Shown in pieces: positions 7,735 to 16,873 of a stretch of 41,881 nucleotides of DNA. Positions within the stretch are counted from its first letter, which is position 1. Each line of letters begins with the position of its first letter. The translations under genes and the position numbers were made by a program. The stretch lies in assembly GCA_013388755.1 (NCBI GenBank), contig JACAEQ010000144.1, forward strand, positions 1 through 41,881. The letters are read 5' to 3'. The stretch is from Chloroflexota bacterium. Lineage in GTDB: Bacteria; Chloroflexota; Chloroflexia; Chloroflexales; Roseiflexaceae. The notes under the pieces are model-generated. The model ran no database searches. It was given only the letters and a program-made list of their open reading frames with translations, and was not told the DNA's origin.

Positions 7735-8682
7735 TCAGACCACCAGCATCCGGCCAACTATCAGCAAAACAACAAAGAGGAGCAGGCTGAGCGCGCTGAT
7801 ACATACCAGTGCGCCGACAATCTGAGAGCGATAGATCGCGCCATGCTGTCGCTCCGGCGTTCGCAGCGTCTCGACACGGTCGTGTAACGGCATGGACGAC
7901 GTCGCAATGTGTGGCCGGCCAGACGGGCGTGGCTGAACCAGTTCGTTGACCAGGCTACTGCGATCGGGCACAGGGTCGCTGGCCGTCCTCCCGATCAGCG
8001 CGCGCATCGTTTCATCAACGACAGCGCTGTCAGGGTTCGGAGCCGCAGCGCCATCCTCGGTAAAGGTCACCGGTCGCAGGATCAATGGCGCCGCCACCGG
8101 AGCGCTGCGACGTCTGCTCGCAACCGGCTCCCTGCCCACAGTCGTTCGTGACGGCGCGGCTGGCTCAGGTGAATGCTCCGCGCTCTGCTGAAGCATCTCT
8201 TCGACGTGTTTCATGTTGAAAGGCACAGGCTCCGTTGAGGTATACGATGAGTGCCGGGCAACGCCGCCATTGGAACCGGCAGGCGTCGAGACGATATACC
8301 ATGGCGCATGACTATCGCCAACGGCTCGTTCTTGCTCCGCTGCAGGTTGTGCGCCATCCTGGTGCGGCATATGCTGAACAACAGGCACCGGCGCCGGTTG
8401 TTGTACCGGCACCGCACTCCCGCCGCGTATCTCTCGCAGCGCCGCACGTGTGCGGAGATTATGCGGATTGATGGACAATGCTCGCTCCAGGCAATAACGA
8501 CGCCGTTCTGCCGACGTGACGACGCGTGCCAACCCGAGCCAGGCGTGCTCGTTGTTGGGATTATGCTCGATAGCCCGCACGATCAAACGCACGGCTCGCC
8601 CCCGATCACCCGCGAACAGAGCATCGAGCCCTTGCTGGATGAGTAATGCCGGCTCTGGATCACTGGAGCTCGACGTAGTCAT
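7735..8682 (-). CDS. TPR-repeat protein with long disordered linker and C-terminal membrane anchor
   Basis: 315 aa. Residues about 10-85 form two or three TPR-like helical hairpins (ALLIQQGLDALFAGDRGRA, NNEHAWLGLARVV, RYCLERALSINPHNL). Then come about 190 residues rich in Pro, Ala, Ser and charged residues with no domain I recognise. The last 25 residues are one strong transmembrane helix (IVGALVCISALSLLLFVVLL). It is therefore a tail-anchored, N-in protein with a TPR face in the cytoplasm, probably a scaffold. I chose the ATG at 8682 because GGAG lies nine bases upstream, and upstream in-frame ATGs have no such site. It is divergent from the lipoprotein gene. Confidence 0.75.
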   Translation of the reverse strand: MTTSSSSDPEPALLIQQGLDALFAGDRGRAVRLIVRAIEHNPNNEHAWLGLARVVTSAERRRYCLERALSINPHNLRTRAALREIRGGSAVPVQQPAPVPVVQHMPHQDGAQPAAEQERAVGDSHAPWYIVSTPAGSNGGVARHSSYTSTEPVPFNMKHVEEMLQQSAEHSPEPAAPSRTTVGREPVASRRRSAPVAAPLILRPVTFTEDGAAAPNPDSAVVDETMRALIGRTASDPVPDRSSLVNELVQPRPSGRPHIATSSMPLHDRVETLRTPERQHGAIYRSQIVGALVCISALSLLLFVVLLIVGRMLVV

Positions 8683-8801
8683 GGTGTGCATCTCCGCAGT
8701 TGCCGCCATGCTACATCGCTGCGTTTACCAGAACATTACCATGCAGTGGCTCGTTATGACGTGCGTTTCATATCCACACCATCTCCAGCAGTCTGTGGGC
8801 A

Positions 8802-8810
8802 TGCTACAAT
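8802..8810 (+). promoter_or_regulatory. Extended -10 promoter for lipoprotein gene
   Basis: TG-C-TACAAT with a predicted start near 8817 and a leader of about 100 nt to the ATG at 8918. It has the same nine bases as the minus-strand site at 6263-6255. Confidence 0.45.
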
Positions 8811-8917
8811 GCGCAGCATACGCGTGGCTTCGGCGCGAGGCGCATTCTGATGCCGCCAGGTGATGCGCCATATGCTACCCTGATTGTGAAAAGCCTGTAA
8901 GCATGCCGTGAGTTGGT

Positions 8918-10375
8918 ATGATGCGATCTGTACGTCAGCTGCGCCTGGTGCGCCTGGTCCTCCTTACTGCACTGCTGACAGCGTGTGGCGGTCAGCCCCA
9001 GCCCTCGCCAGCGACGGAAGCGCCAGCTGCCCCACCGGTCATTGCACAGCCGACCAGCGCGCCTCAACCAACGGCAATACCACAGCCGACGGTTGTTCCA
9101 TCTCCTGTTCCCGAGCCAACCACACCGCCTGCCACCAGCCTGCCTGAACCTGCCCCTGTACCTTCGCCAGCACCCGAACCAACCATCGCACAGTCGCCAA
9201 CGATCGCGCCATCACCGCCGCCGGCAACGGCGCCGGCAACATCATTCAATGGCACACTGCTCTTCCTGCGAAATGGCGCGCTGTGGGCGCTCGACTCCAG
9301 CGGCGAACGCGTGCTTGCCGATAGCGTCCTTGATTTCGTTCCAGATGCTGATGGGACGCAAATCGCGCTGGTGCGCGAGGTTGAGCGCGGGTACGACATC
9401 TGGGTGGTCCGCCGCGATGGGAGCGCTCTGCGGCAGATCACCAGCGATGGGAGCGAGTTGATCGAGGCCACGCCCGCCTGGTCGCCCGATGGGGCGACAC
9501 TCATGTTTGCCGCTGCTGCTGCAAGTGACCCGATGCCGAACGTCTGGCCGGACTGGGCGTTATGGTGCGCTGCAAGCCAGGTGTATGTTCTCGATCTGGC
9601 GAGCGGGCAACGCCAGGCGCTTGCCCGCGGTTGCGACCCGGCAGTATCGCCTGATGGCCGCCGGATCGCCTATAGCGCGCCGCCGACCGCGCGTGATGCG
9701 AATATTGCCGCGGGCGCGCCGACAATGGTCAACACCATCCGGCTGATCAACCGGCGTGGCGAAAACGGCTGGAACTTCGCTCGTGCCGATGGCCCCGACG
9801 CGCCTGCACCCGATACCGGCCTGCTGGTGTATGGGCCGGCATGGTCGCCCGATGGGGCGTCTGTCGTCTACCATCGCTACGTCGGGATGCAGATCGAGGT
9901 TGACATCAACCTGAGTGAGATCGGTGGGTCGTTTGAAGGCAACGGGCGCCCGCTGGCCGAAGGCGCCGGCTGGCTGCTGCCCGCCCGGTTCGCACCCGCT
10001 GGCCGGCGCGTAGCGATTGTTGAACACAACTATGGTGATGCACGCGGCTTTGGTGGGTATGATAGCTGGTCGGTGCAGGTCATCACACTCGATGGAACGC
10101 GCATCGTCGATCTGCCGCAAGGTGCACTGGCCATGGTCGGCGGTATGGCCCACCGTCTCCCGCGCGCTGCGGCCGCCGCCTGGTCGCCAGACGGAGCAGC
10201 GCTGGCGGTGCTGTTGCCGGCTGGCTGGCGCGCGGATCTGCCGCAAGACGCGCCTGTCGATCCCTCAGGCGCCGAACGTCCTGGCGAGGTATGGTTGTGG
10301 CAGCCGGGCGCCGTGCCGGCAACACGTCTGATCAGCGGTGTGGATTTCGCCTCGCCGCTCTACTGGCTGCCATAG
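8918..10375 (+). CDS. Lipoprotein with Pro-rich stalk and TolB-like beta-propeller
   Basis: 485 aa. A signal peptide with lipobox LLTAC (Cys23) indicates a membrane-anchored surface lipoprotein. Residues about 25-105 are a Pro/Ala/Thr/Glu stalk with repeated PxPEP-like units. The rest shows repeated PD40/TolB-type blades: AWSPDGATLMF, AVSPDGRRIAYS, AWSPDGASVVYH and AWSPDGAALAVL. TolB-like propellers bind protein partners, and in this lineage such proteins are usually surface sensors or structural proteins with unknown ligands. Two adjacent ATGs (8918 and 8921) could start it. Convergent with the MFS gene, whose stop lies 8 bases away, with no room for a classical terminator between them. Confidence 0.85.
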   Translation: MMRSVRQLRLVRLVLLTALLTACGGQPQPSPATEAPAAPPVIAQPTSAPQPTAIPQPTVVPSPVPEPTTPPATSLPEPAPVPSPAPEPTIAQSPTIAPSPPPATAPATSFNGTLLFLRNGALWALDSSGERVLADSVLDFVPDADGTQIALVREVERGYDIWVVRRDGSALRQITSDGSELIEATPAWSPDGATLMFAAAAASDPMPNVWPDWALWCAASQVYVLDLASGQRQALARGCDPAVSPDGRRIAYSAPPTARDANIAAGAPTMVNTIRLINRRGENGWNFARADGPDAPAPDTGLLVYGPAWSPDGASVVYHRYVGMQIEVDINLSEIGGSFEGNGRPLAEGAGWLLPARFAPAGRRVAIVEHNYGDARGFGGYDSWSVQVITLDGTRIVDLPQGALAMVGGMAHRLPRAAAAAWSPDGAALAVLLPAGWRADLPQDAPVDPSGAERPGEVWLWQPGAVPATRLISGVDFASPLYWLP

Positions 10376-10383
10376 CCCGCCGG

Positions 10384-11625
10384 TCAGGCAGAGGTGCGGC
10401 GCGGTGCCGGCCATAACAGCGCGAGCAGCGCCAGCCCCGGCGCGACGAAGACGATCGCCAGGAGAAGCGCGAGATCGCGTGGCGCCATGCCGCTATCAGC
10501 CGCCAGCCCGGCAAGGTAGCTGGAAAGGGCAGTCGTCAATGTGAGCGCCGCCAGTTCGACGGCAAACACGCGCCCCTGTAATCGGTTGGGCACGCTGATC
10601 TGCAGCAGCGCCGTGCTGAAGACCCATTGCGTGCTGCCACCCAGGTGCGCTACCAGCACGGCCAGCGCAACCAGCGGCAGTGAGGGCGCGATACTTGCCA
10701 GTGCGTAGCCGGCACCGGTGAGTAGCACCGCCGGGCCAATCATTCGTCGCAACGCCTGCACCGAACTACCACCAAATCGCTGCGCCGCCAGCGGGCCAAT
10801 CGCTGCGCCCACGCCGCGCGCAGCGTACAGCAGGCCAATGCTCAGCGCGCCATCGGTGCCAAGGGGAAACAGTTGCCTGCCGAACAACGTAAGGACGAGC
10901 AGCACGCCGCCACCCAGGCTCCACAGCGCCTTCACCAGAGCGTACACCAGCACATCGCGGTCCGAACCAAGATAGCGCAGTCCTTCAACCAGTTGACCTC
11001 CGCTGCTCAGCGTGTGCGCGTGCTCGGTAAGATGTGTCTCATGGGCGCGTACCGTCGCAATCAGCACCGCCGAGAGGAGAAAGGATGCAGCATCAATCAG
11101 AAATGCCGCCGCAGGCCCCAGCGTGCCGGCCACCAGGCCACCCAGCGCCGCACCAAATGCCAGCATGGCCGACCATGTCGCGCCGCTGATCCCGTTGGCT
11201 GCGATCAGTTCCTCACGGGTTGTAATCTGCGGGATCAACGCGCTGCGCGCCGGCTCAAAAAAGGACGTCAATACCACCTTCAGCACCGTCGCCAGGTAGA
11301 CGATCCAGATATCGCCGGCATCACGCACCAGAAGAAACAATAACACCAGCAGCGCACGCCCGATATCCGCGACAATCATGACGATCCGTCGCGGCAGCCG
11401 GTCAACAAGAACGCCCACCCACGGCCCGACAATCGTCGAGGGGAGCAATTCTGCAACCAGCAACAATCCAACCACCTGACCGGACCCGGTGAGGCGGAGC
11501 AACAATGCATACAGCGCAATGGAAGCGAACCAGTCGCCAAGTTGTGACACGATCTGGCCGTACCACAGGCGACGAAAGGGCTGGTTGCGACGTAGTAGCG
11601 CAAGGTAGCCAGCAGACTCGGTCAC
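10384..11625 (-). CDS. MFS transporter (DHA3-like drug/metabolite exporter)
   Basis: 413 aa. About 12 membrane helices. The N-terminus LLRRNQPFRRLWYGQIVSQLGD is typical of the DHA3/enterobactin-exporter-like MFS group. The loop 2-3 signature appears as GVLVDRLPRRIVMIVADIGRA, split across two stretches. FFEPARSALIPQI is also typical of that group. It probably exports small molecules by proton antiport. The substrate is unknown. I chose the GTG at 11625 because GGAAGG lies eight bases upstream. Longer in-frame sequence to 11748 would overlap sixA. It begins 25 bases after the sixA stop, so the pair is probably one operon. Confidence 0.88.
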   Translation of the reverse strand: MTESAGYLALLRRNQPFRRLWYGQIVSQLGDWFASIALYALLLRLTGSGQVVGLLLVAELLPSTIVGPWVGVLVDRLPRRIVMIVADIGRALLVLLFLLVRDAGDIWIVYLATVLKVVLTSFFEPARSALIPQITTREELIAANGISGATWSAMLAFGAALGGLVAGTLGPAAAFLIDAASFLLSAVLIATVRAHETHLTEHAHTLSSGGQLVEGLRYLGSDRDVLVYALVKALWSLGGGVLLVLTLFGRQLFPLGTDGALSIGLLYAARGVGAAIGPLAAQRFGGSSVQALRRMIGPAVLLTGAGYALASIAPSLPLVALAVLVAHLGGSTQWVFSTALLQISVPNRLQGRVFAVELAALTLTTALSSYLAGLAADSGMAPRDLALLLAIVFVAPGLALLALLWPAPRRTSA

Positions 11626-11650
11626 AATACGGGCCTTCCGGTACAGCGGT

Positions 11651-12130
11651 TTATTTCCCCAGCATGCGCAGGACACGCGGCGTAAGTAACCAGTCGAGCG
11701 ATCCGGCACCCGCATCGAGCGACGGCAGATCGACAAGCGCCAGACCACCTTTCTTCATCACGACCCGGCTCCCACCGGTCAGGTCGGCGATCATGCTGCT
11801 GAGATCAGGTTCATGGCCCACAACCATCACGCTTCCCGCGCGCGGCATCTGTGCCAGCAAACCGAGCAGCGTGTCTACGGTGCAGCCCGGGGCGAGCGCA
11901 CCGCTCGTCTCCGGCGCAACCTCCAGCGCCGCGCCAACGATCGCGGCAGTCTCACGGGCACGAACCAGCGGGCTGGTGAGCAGACGGTCAAGGCGTATGC
12001 CAAGCCGCTGCATGCCACGCGCCCCGCTCCGCATTTTTTCGATCCCGTCCGGCGTCAAGGCGCGCATCGCATCGCTTCCATCGCTCGACCGTTCCGCGGC
12101 GATCGCATGGCGCAGAAGATAGAGATCCAT
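11651..12130 (-). CDS. sixA: Phosphohistidine phosphatase SixA-like
   Basis: 159 aa, about the usual SixA length. Histidine-phosphatase fold with the N-terminal LYLLRHAIA (phospho-acceptor His8), the conserved Arg in [13 protein letters not shown] and the second catalytic His in [12 protein letters not shown]. coli SixA removes phosphate from His residues of phosphorelay or PTS proteins. The target here is unknown. It is followed by the MFS transporter gene and is divergent from guaA across 62 bases. Confidence 0.85.
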   Translation of the reverse strand: MDLYLLRHAIAAERSSDGSDAMRALTPDGIEKMRSGARGMQRLGIRLDRLLTSPLVRARETAAIVGAALEVAPETSGALAPGCTVDTLLGLLAQMPRAGSVMVVGHEPDLSSMIADLTGGSRVVMKKGGLALVDLPSLDAGAGSLDWLLTPRVLRMLGK

Positions 12131-12147
12131 GGTCTGGCTCCTGTCAG

Positions 12148-12156
12148 TGTTATAAT
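12148..12156 (+). promoter_or_regulatory. Extended -10 promoter of guaA
   Basis: TG-T-TATAAT. Predicted start near 12163, giving a leader of about 30 nt to the ATG at 12193. The -35 position reads poorly (CATGGT region), and no Shine-Dalgarno sequence is clear before guaA. No purine riboswitch fits in so short a leader. Confidence 0.55.
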
Positions 12157-12192
12157 GCGGCTCGTACAGGCATTATTCTCGTTGCCCGTGGT

Positions 12193-13731
12193 ATGCACGA
12201 ATCTATTCCTGTCCTCGATTTCGGATCGCAGACCGCGCAGTTGATCGTTCGTCGCCTGCGTGAGATCGGCGTTTACAGCGAATTGCTGCCGCATGACGCT
12301 CCGGAAGCCGCCGTGCGTGCGCTCATGCCACGCGGCATTGTGTTGTCGGGCGGGCCGGCAAGCGTCTATGAGCCGGGCGCGCCGCAGTTGCCGCCATGGA
12401 TCATAGACAGCGGCCTGCCGGTGCTCGGCATCTGTTACGGGATGCAACTGCAGGCGCATGCGCTGGGCGGGCGCGTTGAGGGCATGCAGAGCCGCGAGTT
12501 TGGCCCGGCCGCGATCACGGTCGTTGACCCGGATACTCTCTTTGCCGGCACTCCCGACCAGCAACCGGTCTGGATGAGTCATGGCGATCATATTGCCGCG
12601 CTTCCGGATGGGTTTCGCATGCTGGCGCACAGCCCCGGCGCGCCGTTTGCCGCCGCCGGGGATGAACGGCGGCGCTGGTATGGCATTCAATTCCACCCAG
12701 AGGTCGTTCATACCCGATTTGGCCGCGATCTGCTGCGCAATTTCGCCTTTCGCGTCTGCGGCTGCCATGGCGACTGGCAGGCCGCCAGCTTTGTCGCCGA
12801 CGCAATTGACCGCATCCGGGATCAGGTGGGCGACGGGCGAGTCATCTGTGCGCTCTCTGGTGGGGTCGACTCGGCGGTCGCCGCACTGTTGATCCACCGC
12901 GCGATCGGCGACCGTCTGACATGCGTCTTCGTTGACAATGGCCTGTTGCGGCAGGGCGAGGCCGAGCAGGTTGTCGCCACGTTCCGTGAGCATTTCCATG
13001 TTCCATTGATCGCCGTCAATGCCGCCGAGGAGTTTCTCGGTGCGCTCGCCGGTATTGCCGATCCTGAGGAAAAACGCAAAATTATCGGTGAGAAATTTGT
13101 GCGCATCTTCGAACGCGAGGCGCGCCATATCGAAGGTGCACACTTCCTGGCGCAGGGGACGCTCTATCCCGATGTCATCGAAAGCAAAGCGCCCGACCGC
13201 CAGAAGGGTGTGACCATCAAAACCCACCATAATGTCGGCGGGTTGCCTGCCGACATGCAATTGACCCTGGTTGAACCATTACGCTACCTGTTCAAGGATG
13301 AGGTACGCGCCGCCGGCCTCGAACTGGGCCTGCCGGACGAGTGGGTCTGGCGCCATCCTTTCCCCGGTCCAGGGCTGGCTGTGCGCGTCCTCGGCCCGGT
13401 CACCTGGGAACGGCTCGAAACCCTGCGCGCCGCCGATGCAATCTTCATGGCCGAGTTGCACGCTGCCGGATTATACCGCGCAACACAGCAGGCGTTCGCG
13501 GTACTGCTGCCCATCCGCAGCGTCGGCGTGATGGGAGATGGGCGCACCTATGCCGATGTCGTCGCGCTCCGCGCTGTGACAACCGAAGATTTCATGACCG
13601 CCGACTGGGCCCGGCTGCCCGCCGATCTCCTGGCACGCGTCAGCAGCCGGATCGTCAACGAGGTGCCGGGGGTCAACCGCGTCGTCTACGACATCTCTTC
13701 CAAGCCTCCCTCCACTATCGAGTGGGAGTAG
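12193..13731 (+). CDS. guaA: GMP synthase (glutamine-hydrolysing)
   Basis: 512 aa, full length. Converts XMP to GMP with ATP and glutamine. The N-terminal class I amidotransferase has GICYGMQ (nucleophile Cys81) and FHPEV (His and Glu). Next comes the ATP-pyrophosphatase loop [14 protein letters not shown] near residue 220. The dimerisation domain holds [11 protein letters not shown] and ends in the conserved KPPSTIEWE. Nothing is missing. It is the first gene of a plus-strand run with mevalonate kinase starting 44 bases later. Confidence 0.97.
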   Translation: MHESIPVLDFGSQTAQLIVRRLREIGVYSELLPHDAPEAAVRALMPRGIVLSGGPASVYEPGAPQLPPWIIDSGLPVLGICYGMQLQAHALGGRVEGMQSREFGPAAITVVDPDTLFAGTPDQQPVWMSHGDHIAALPDGFRMLAHSPGAPFAAAGDERRRWYGIQFHPEVVHTRFGRDLLRNFAFRVCGCHGDWQAASFVADAIDRIRDQVGDGRVICALSGGVDSAVAALLIHRAIGDRLTCVFVDNGLLRQGEAEQVVATFREHFHVPLIAVNAAEEFLGALAGIADPEEKRKIIGEKFVRIFEREARHIEGAHFLAQGTLYPDVIESKAPDRQKGVTIKTHHNVGGLPADMQLTLVEPLRYLFKDEVRAAGLELGLPDEWVWRHPFPGPGLAVRVLGPVTWERLETLRAADAIFMAELHAAGLYRATQQAFAVLLPIRSVGVMGDGRTYADVVALRAVTTEDFMTADWARLPADLLARVSSRIVNEVPGVNRVVYDISSKPPSTIEWE

Positions 13732-13775
13732 GCGGCCACGTATCGCCCGGCGCTGGCGACTGACCGTACGCACGC

Positions 13776-14735
13776 ATGGACGACCATATCATAAGCCGTG
13801 CTTCCGCATGCGGCAAAATCATTCTTTGCGGCGAACATGCCGTGGTCTATGCACGCCCGGCGATCGCTCTGCCGCTCGCATCCATACGCGCCCATGCGGT
13901 GATCACCCGGGGTATACCAGGGGCTGGATTGTGTTTCGTTGCGCCGGATCTTGGCCGTCGCTGGTTGCTCGCTGCCACCCCCGATGACCCGATGGCGGAA
14001 CTGGTCACGACGACCCTGCGGCGCCTGGGTGTCACGCAGCCGCTCGATCTACGGATCACCGTTACCTCAGAGCTTCCGATCGCCAGCGGCATGGGAAGCG
14101 GGGCGGCTATCGCTACGGCTGTCGTGCGCGCTCTGGCGGCAGCGCTTGACCGTACACTTGAGCCAGCCGACATCTCGGCGCAGGTGTATGATAGCGAGCG
14201 ACGATACCACGGCACACCCAGCGGCATTGACAATACCGTCGTCGCCTATGAGCAGGCGATCTGGTTTCAACGCCGCGCCGAACCACCGCACGTGATCGAA
14301 CCGATCACCATCGGCGCGCCGTTCACACTGCTGATTGGCGATACCGGCGTGCGTAGCGCCACCAGGATGCCTGTTGGCGACGTGCGGCGGCGCTGGCAGG
14401 AGGACCCGGCGCACTATGAGGCGTTGTTCGATCAGGTGGCTGCCATCGTGACCCGCACGCGAACGGTGCTGGCAAGCGGCGATCTCGGTACACTGGGTGC
14501 GTTGCTCAACCAGAACCAGGAACTGCTGGAACGGATTGGCGTCTCATCGCCGGAGCTTGAACGACTCGTTGACGCTGCGCGCAGCGCCGGAGCATACGGC
14601 GCCAAGCTGTCAGGGGCGGGCTGGGGCGGTGTCATGATCGCTCTGGTGGACGACGGCAGCGCCGACAGTGTGCGCAGTGCGCTCGTGCAAGCCGGTGCCA
14701 CGCGCGTGTTGCAGACAACCGTCGGGGCAGGCTGA
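13776..14735 (+). CDS. mvk: Mevalonate kinase (GHMP kinase family)
   Basis: 319 aa, typical length. Phosphorylates mevalonate with ATP in isoprenoid synthesis. GHMP motifs are in order: motif 1 SACGKIILCGEHAVVYARP, motif 2 ELPIASGMGSGAAIATA near residue 107, then HGTPSGIDNTVVAYEQAIWF (Asp of catalysis), and motif 3 GAKLSGAGWGGVMIAL near the C-terminus. The GTPSGIDN string points to mevalonate kinase rather than phosphomevalonate kinase or galactokinase. Mevalonate use is reported for Chloroflexales but is uncommon in bacteria. Other pathway genes are not in the window. It is probably co-transcribed with guaA. Confidence 0.9.
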   Translation: MDDHIISRASACGKIILCGEHAVVYARPAIALPLASIRAHAVITRGIPGAGLCFVAPDLGRRWLLAATPDDPMAELVTTTLRRLGVTQPLDLRITVTSELPIASGMGSGAAIATAVVRALAAALDRTLEPADISAQVYDSERRYHGTPSGIDNTVVAYEQAIWFQRRAEPPHVIEPITIGAPFTLLIGDTGVRSATRMPVGDVRRRWQEDPAHYEALFDQVAAIVTRTRTVLASGDLGTLGALLNQNQELLERIGVSSPELERLVDAARSAGAYGAKLSGAGWGGVMIALVDDGSADSVRSALVQAGATRVLQTTVGAG

Positions 14736-14754
14736 AATGTCTTGCACGCACGTG

Positions 14755-14782
14755 CCGGTTGAGCTTCCGCGAAGCTCGCCGG
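14755..14782 (+). terminator. Hairpin 3' of mevalonate kinase
   Basis: CCGG-TT-GAGCTTC-CGC-GAAGCTC-G-CCGG forms a 7-bp perfect stem extended by 4 bp past a small bulge, 20 bases after the stop. A second hairpin, GTGGGGGC-AGTTC-GCCCCCCAC, lies at 14858-14879. Neither has a T tract. Confidence 0.45.
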
Positions 14783-14911
14783 ATAGGCGGGATCGTGTGG
14801 GCTGAGGGTCAGCGCGCGATTGGTAGCGCGCCGTACGCTCCACGGAAGCGCTGTTCTGTGGGGGCAGTTCGCCCCCCACCAGCGCCGCAACCGGCTGGAA
14901 GCTGCACAATA

Positions 14912-14920
14912 TGGTATACT
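14912..14920 (+). promoter_or_regulatory. Extended -10 promoter upstream of mnmA
   Basis: TG-G-TATACT, with a predicted start near 14927 and a leader of about 44 nt. The leader would contain the terminator-like hairpin at 14930-14949. Confidence 0.45.
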
Positions 14921-14929
14921 GCCAGCAGC

Positions 14930-14949
14930 GGCGGTAGGCCGCCTTTTTT
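14930..14949 (+). terminator. Intrinsic terminator between mvk and mnmA
   Basis: GGCGG-TAGG-CCGCC followed by TTTTTT, the best classical terminator in the window. It could end transcripts from mvk. Since it also lies just downstream of the predicted mnmA -10 box, it may instead act as a very short leader attenuator. Confidence 0.6.
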
Positions 14950-14970
14950 CACGAGTGATCGTATATCGTT

Positions 14971-16089
14971 ATGGCAAAAATCATGGTTGCGATGAGCGGC
15001 GGGGTCGATAGTTCACTGGCGGCTGCGCTGCTACAAGAAGCCGGGCACGACATTACCGGCGTTACCCTGCATCTGTGGGAAGGCGATGATACGCGCCTTG
15101 CCGAGAGTCTCTGCTGTTCGCAGGAGATGGCCGAAAGCGCCCGGCGCGTGTGCGCCCAGCTCGGCATCCCCTACTATGTCTTTAACTACCAGCGCGAGTT
15201 CCGCCGTTATGTGATCGACTATTTCCTGCGCGAGTACGCCGGCGGCTTTACACCCAATCCATGCCTGGAATGTAACCGCGAGATCAAGTTCCGCGCCCTG
15301 CTTGCCCGTGCCCGAACCCTTGGCTTCGATTACGTGGCGACCGGTCACTATGCGCGCATCAGAACGGTCGTTGCGCCGGGCACCCCGAGCGACGCAACAC
15401 CAGCGCAGGACGCACACACTGTCGCATATCAACTGCTGCGCGCCGTTGATCGCGACAAGGACCAGTCATACATGCTCTACATGCTCGGGCAGGACGATCT
15501 GGCGCGGCTCAAGTTCCCGATCGGTGAGTATTCCAAGGCAACGGTACGCGCCATGGCAGCCGCGCGCGGCCTGGCAAGTGCCGACCGTCCTGAGAGCCAG
15601 GATATCTGCTTCGTTCCCGGCGGCGACTACCGCAACCTGTTGCGTGAGGAGCGCCCTGATGCATTGCAACCCGGCCCGATCGTTGACACTGACGGGAACG
15701 AGGTTGGCATGCATCGCGGATTGCCCCTTTATACCATTGGCCAGCGGCGCGGCCTGGGCCTGGCAACCGGCCAGCCACTCTACGTTACCGATCTCGATGT
15801 TGCCCGCAATACGCTGGTGGTCGGCCCCGAGGCCGCACTCCGGCGCCGGCAGTTGCACGCCGAACACGTCACATTCGTGAGTGGCGACTGGCCCGAGGCG
15901 CCGATCGCATGCCTTGCGCAAATCCGAGCCCATGCCGATGCGGCACCGGTCGTATTGACGCCGGTAGCACCCGGTACGGTCGAAATCATGTTTGATCAGC
16001 CACAGCGCGCAATTACCCCTGGCCAGGCGGTCGTCTTCTATGATGGCGACGTGGTGCTGGGTGGCGGGCGGATCGCGCGCGATGGGTAG
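14971..16089 (+). CDS. mnmA: tRNA-specific 2-thiouridylase MnmA
   Basis: 372 aa. Installs the 2-thio group on wobble uridine 34 of tRNA Lys, Glu and Gln, using ATP and relayed sulfur. The PP-loop SGGVDSS is at residues 9-15. The catalytic pair is Cys98 in NPCLECN and Cys213 in SQDICFVPGG. The C-terminus has the beta-barrel pattern PGQAVVFYDGDVVLGGGRI. The length is normal. Two small membrane-protein genes follow, 30 bases away for the first. Confidence 0.96.
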   Translation: MAKIMVAMSGGVDSSLAAALLQEAGHDITGVTLHLWEGDDTRLAESLCCSQEMAESARRVCAQLGIPYYVFNYQREFRRYVIDYFLREYAGGFTPNPCLECNREIKFRALLARARTLGFDYVATGHYARIRTVVAPGTPSDATPAQDAHTVAYQLLRAVDRDKDQSYMLYMLGQDDLARLKFPIGEYSKATVRAMAAARGLASADRPESQDICFVPGGDYRNLLREERPDALQPGPIVDTDGNEVGMHRGLPLYTIGQRRGLGLATGQPLYVTDLDVARNTLVVGPEAALRRRQLHAEHVTFVSGDWPEAPIACLAQIRAHADAAPVVLTPVAPGTVEIMFDQPQRAITPGQAVVFYDGDVVLGGGRIARDG

Positions 16090-16118
16090 TGGACAGTGAA
16101 CGCCTGGTGTTATAGACC

Positions 16119-16367
16119 ATGCCACCAGCCCTGCTCTTGACCCTGCTCATAGTGACTGCGAGCGCAGCACTGGCGCATCTCCTCTGGGGACGCCACTGGG
16201 TGCAGCTTCCGATCTTCTGGCTGGCAGCAGCCGGTGGAGCGATCATCGTCTTCGTTCTGGGCGCTCGCCTGCCACTACGCTTCATTGAGCCGGCAGGAGT
16301 GCCTGTGCTGGAAACTACACTTGGCGCCTGGTTCATGCTCGTCGTTGCTTCCCGATTGCGGGTGTGA
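16119..16367 (+). CDS. Small membrane protein, unknown function
   Basis: 82 aa. Three hydrophobic segments (about residues 3-22, 30-50 and 65-80) separated by short loops. A basic C-terminus (SRLRV) follows the last one. No domain recognised. It starts 30 bases after mnmA and may be co-transcribed with it. The next promoter overlaps its stop codon. It could be a minor subunit of a membrane complex, but nothing in the sequence says which. Confidence 0.6.
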   Translation: MPPALLLTLLIVTASAALAHLLWGRHWVQLPIFWLAAAGGAIIVFVLGARLPLRFIEPAGVPVLETTLGAWFMLVVASRLRV

Positions 16368-16373
16368 TATAAT
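16345..16373 (+). promoter_or_regulatory. Promoter ahead of 147-aa membrane protein
   Basis: -35 TTGCTT (16345-16350), a 17-base spacer and -10 TATAAT (16368-16373) preceded by TGA, so both full and extended elements are present. The start would be near 16380. The leader contains a small hairpin, GCCGC-CTT-GCGGC (16378-16390). Confidence 0.6.
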
Positions 16374-16429
16374 CGCCGCCGCCTTGCGGCATCCAGCTGG
16401 ATGTCGCGCCCGATGCAAGGAGTTGAGCC

Positions 16430-16873
16430 GTGGGTAAGTGGATCGGCATTGGCCTGGCCATAGTGCTCCTGATCACTGTCGGGTTTATCGTTGGCGCCTA
16501 CCTGGCACCTGAATTTCGCATCGCCACACGTGATATCGCCATTGTCGTGCTGGCGGTGTTTCAGATGATCTCGGCGCTGATCACCATTGCTCTGCTGATC
16601 GTGATGGTCTTTGCTGTGCGCACCCTCACACGGGTGTCGCAAACAACACTGGTGCCGAAACTGGAGGAACTATCGGGGAAGCTCGACCAGGTGCTCGATC
16701 AGGGGCGTGGCGTGGCGGCGAATATTCGCGATACAACCAGCACCGTCAGTGGTACGACATCGTTCCTCGCCGATCGGGCCGTTGCGCCGGTGATTCGTGT
16801 GTCGGGCCTGATGGCCGGTGTGCGCGCCGCTGCCGCCTACCTTGCCCGGCGCGACGACGAACAGGCACCCTGA
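16430..16873 (+). CDS. Two-helix membrane protein, unknown function
   Basis: 147 aa from a GTG with AAGGAG seven bases upstream. Two transmembrane helices (about residues 3-25 and 38-64) are followed by an amphipathic helical stretch (LVPKLEELSGKLDQVLDQGR) that may be a short coiled coil, and a region ending in charged residues. This resembles DUF948-like helical membrane proteins in general shape, but I cannot assign it to a family with confidence. It has its own promoter and is likely to be expressed independently of mnmA. Confidence 0.65.
   Translation: MGKWIGIGLAIVLLITVGFIVGAYLAPEFRIATRDIAIVVLAVFQMISALITIALLIVMVFAVRTLTRVSQTTLVPKLEELSGKLDQVLDQGRGVAANIRDTTSTVSGTTSFLADRAVAPVIRVSGLMAGVRAAAAYLARRDDEQAP

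Noticed and set aside
8912-8923. TTGGTATGATGCG as a -10 element at the lipoprotein start
   Set aside because: It overlaps the start codon itself, so it cannot drive that gene; the site at 8802-8810 fits better.
9025-9240. Pro-rich repeats in the lipoprotein considered as a DNA repeat tract
   Set aside because: They encode the in-frame PxPEP stalk and are explained by the protein.
12055-13260. Long open frame (about 400 codons) on the minus strand opposite guaA
   Set aside because: It is antisense to an intact GMP synthase with all motifs; composition is that of a shadow frame in GC-rich DNA, and no ribosome site or domain is seen.
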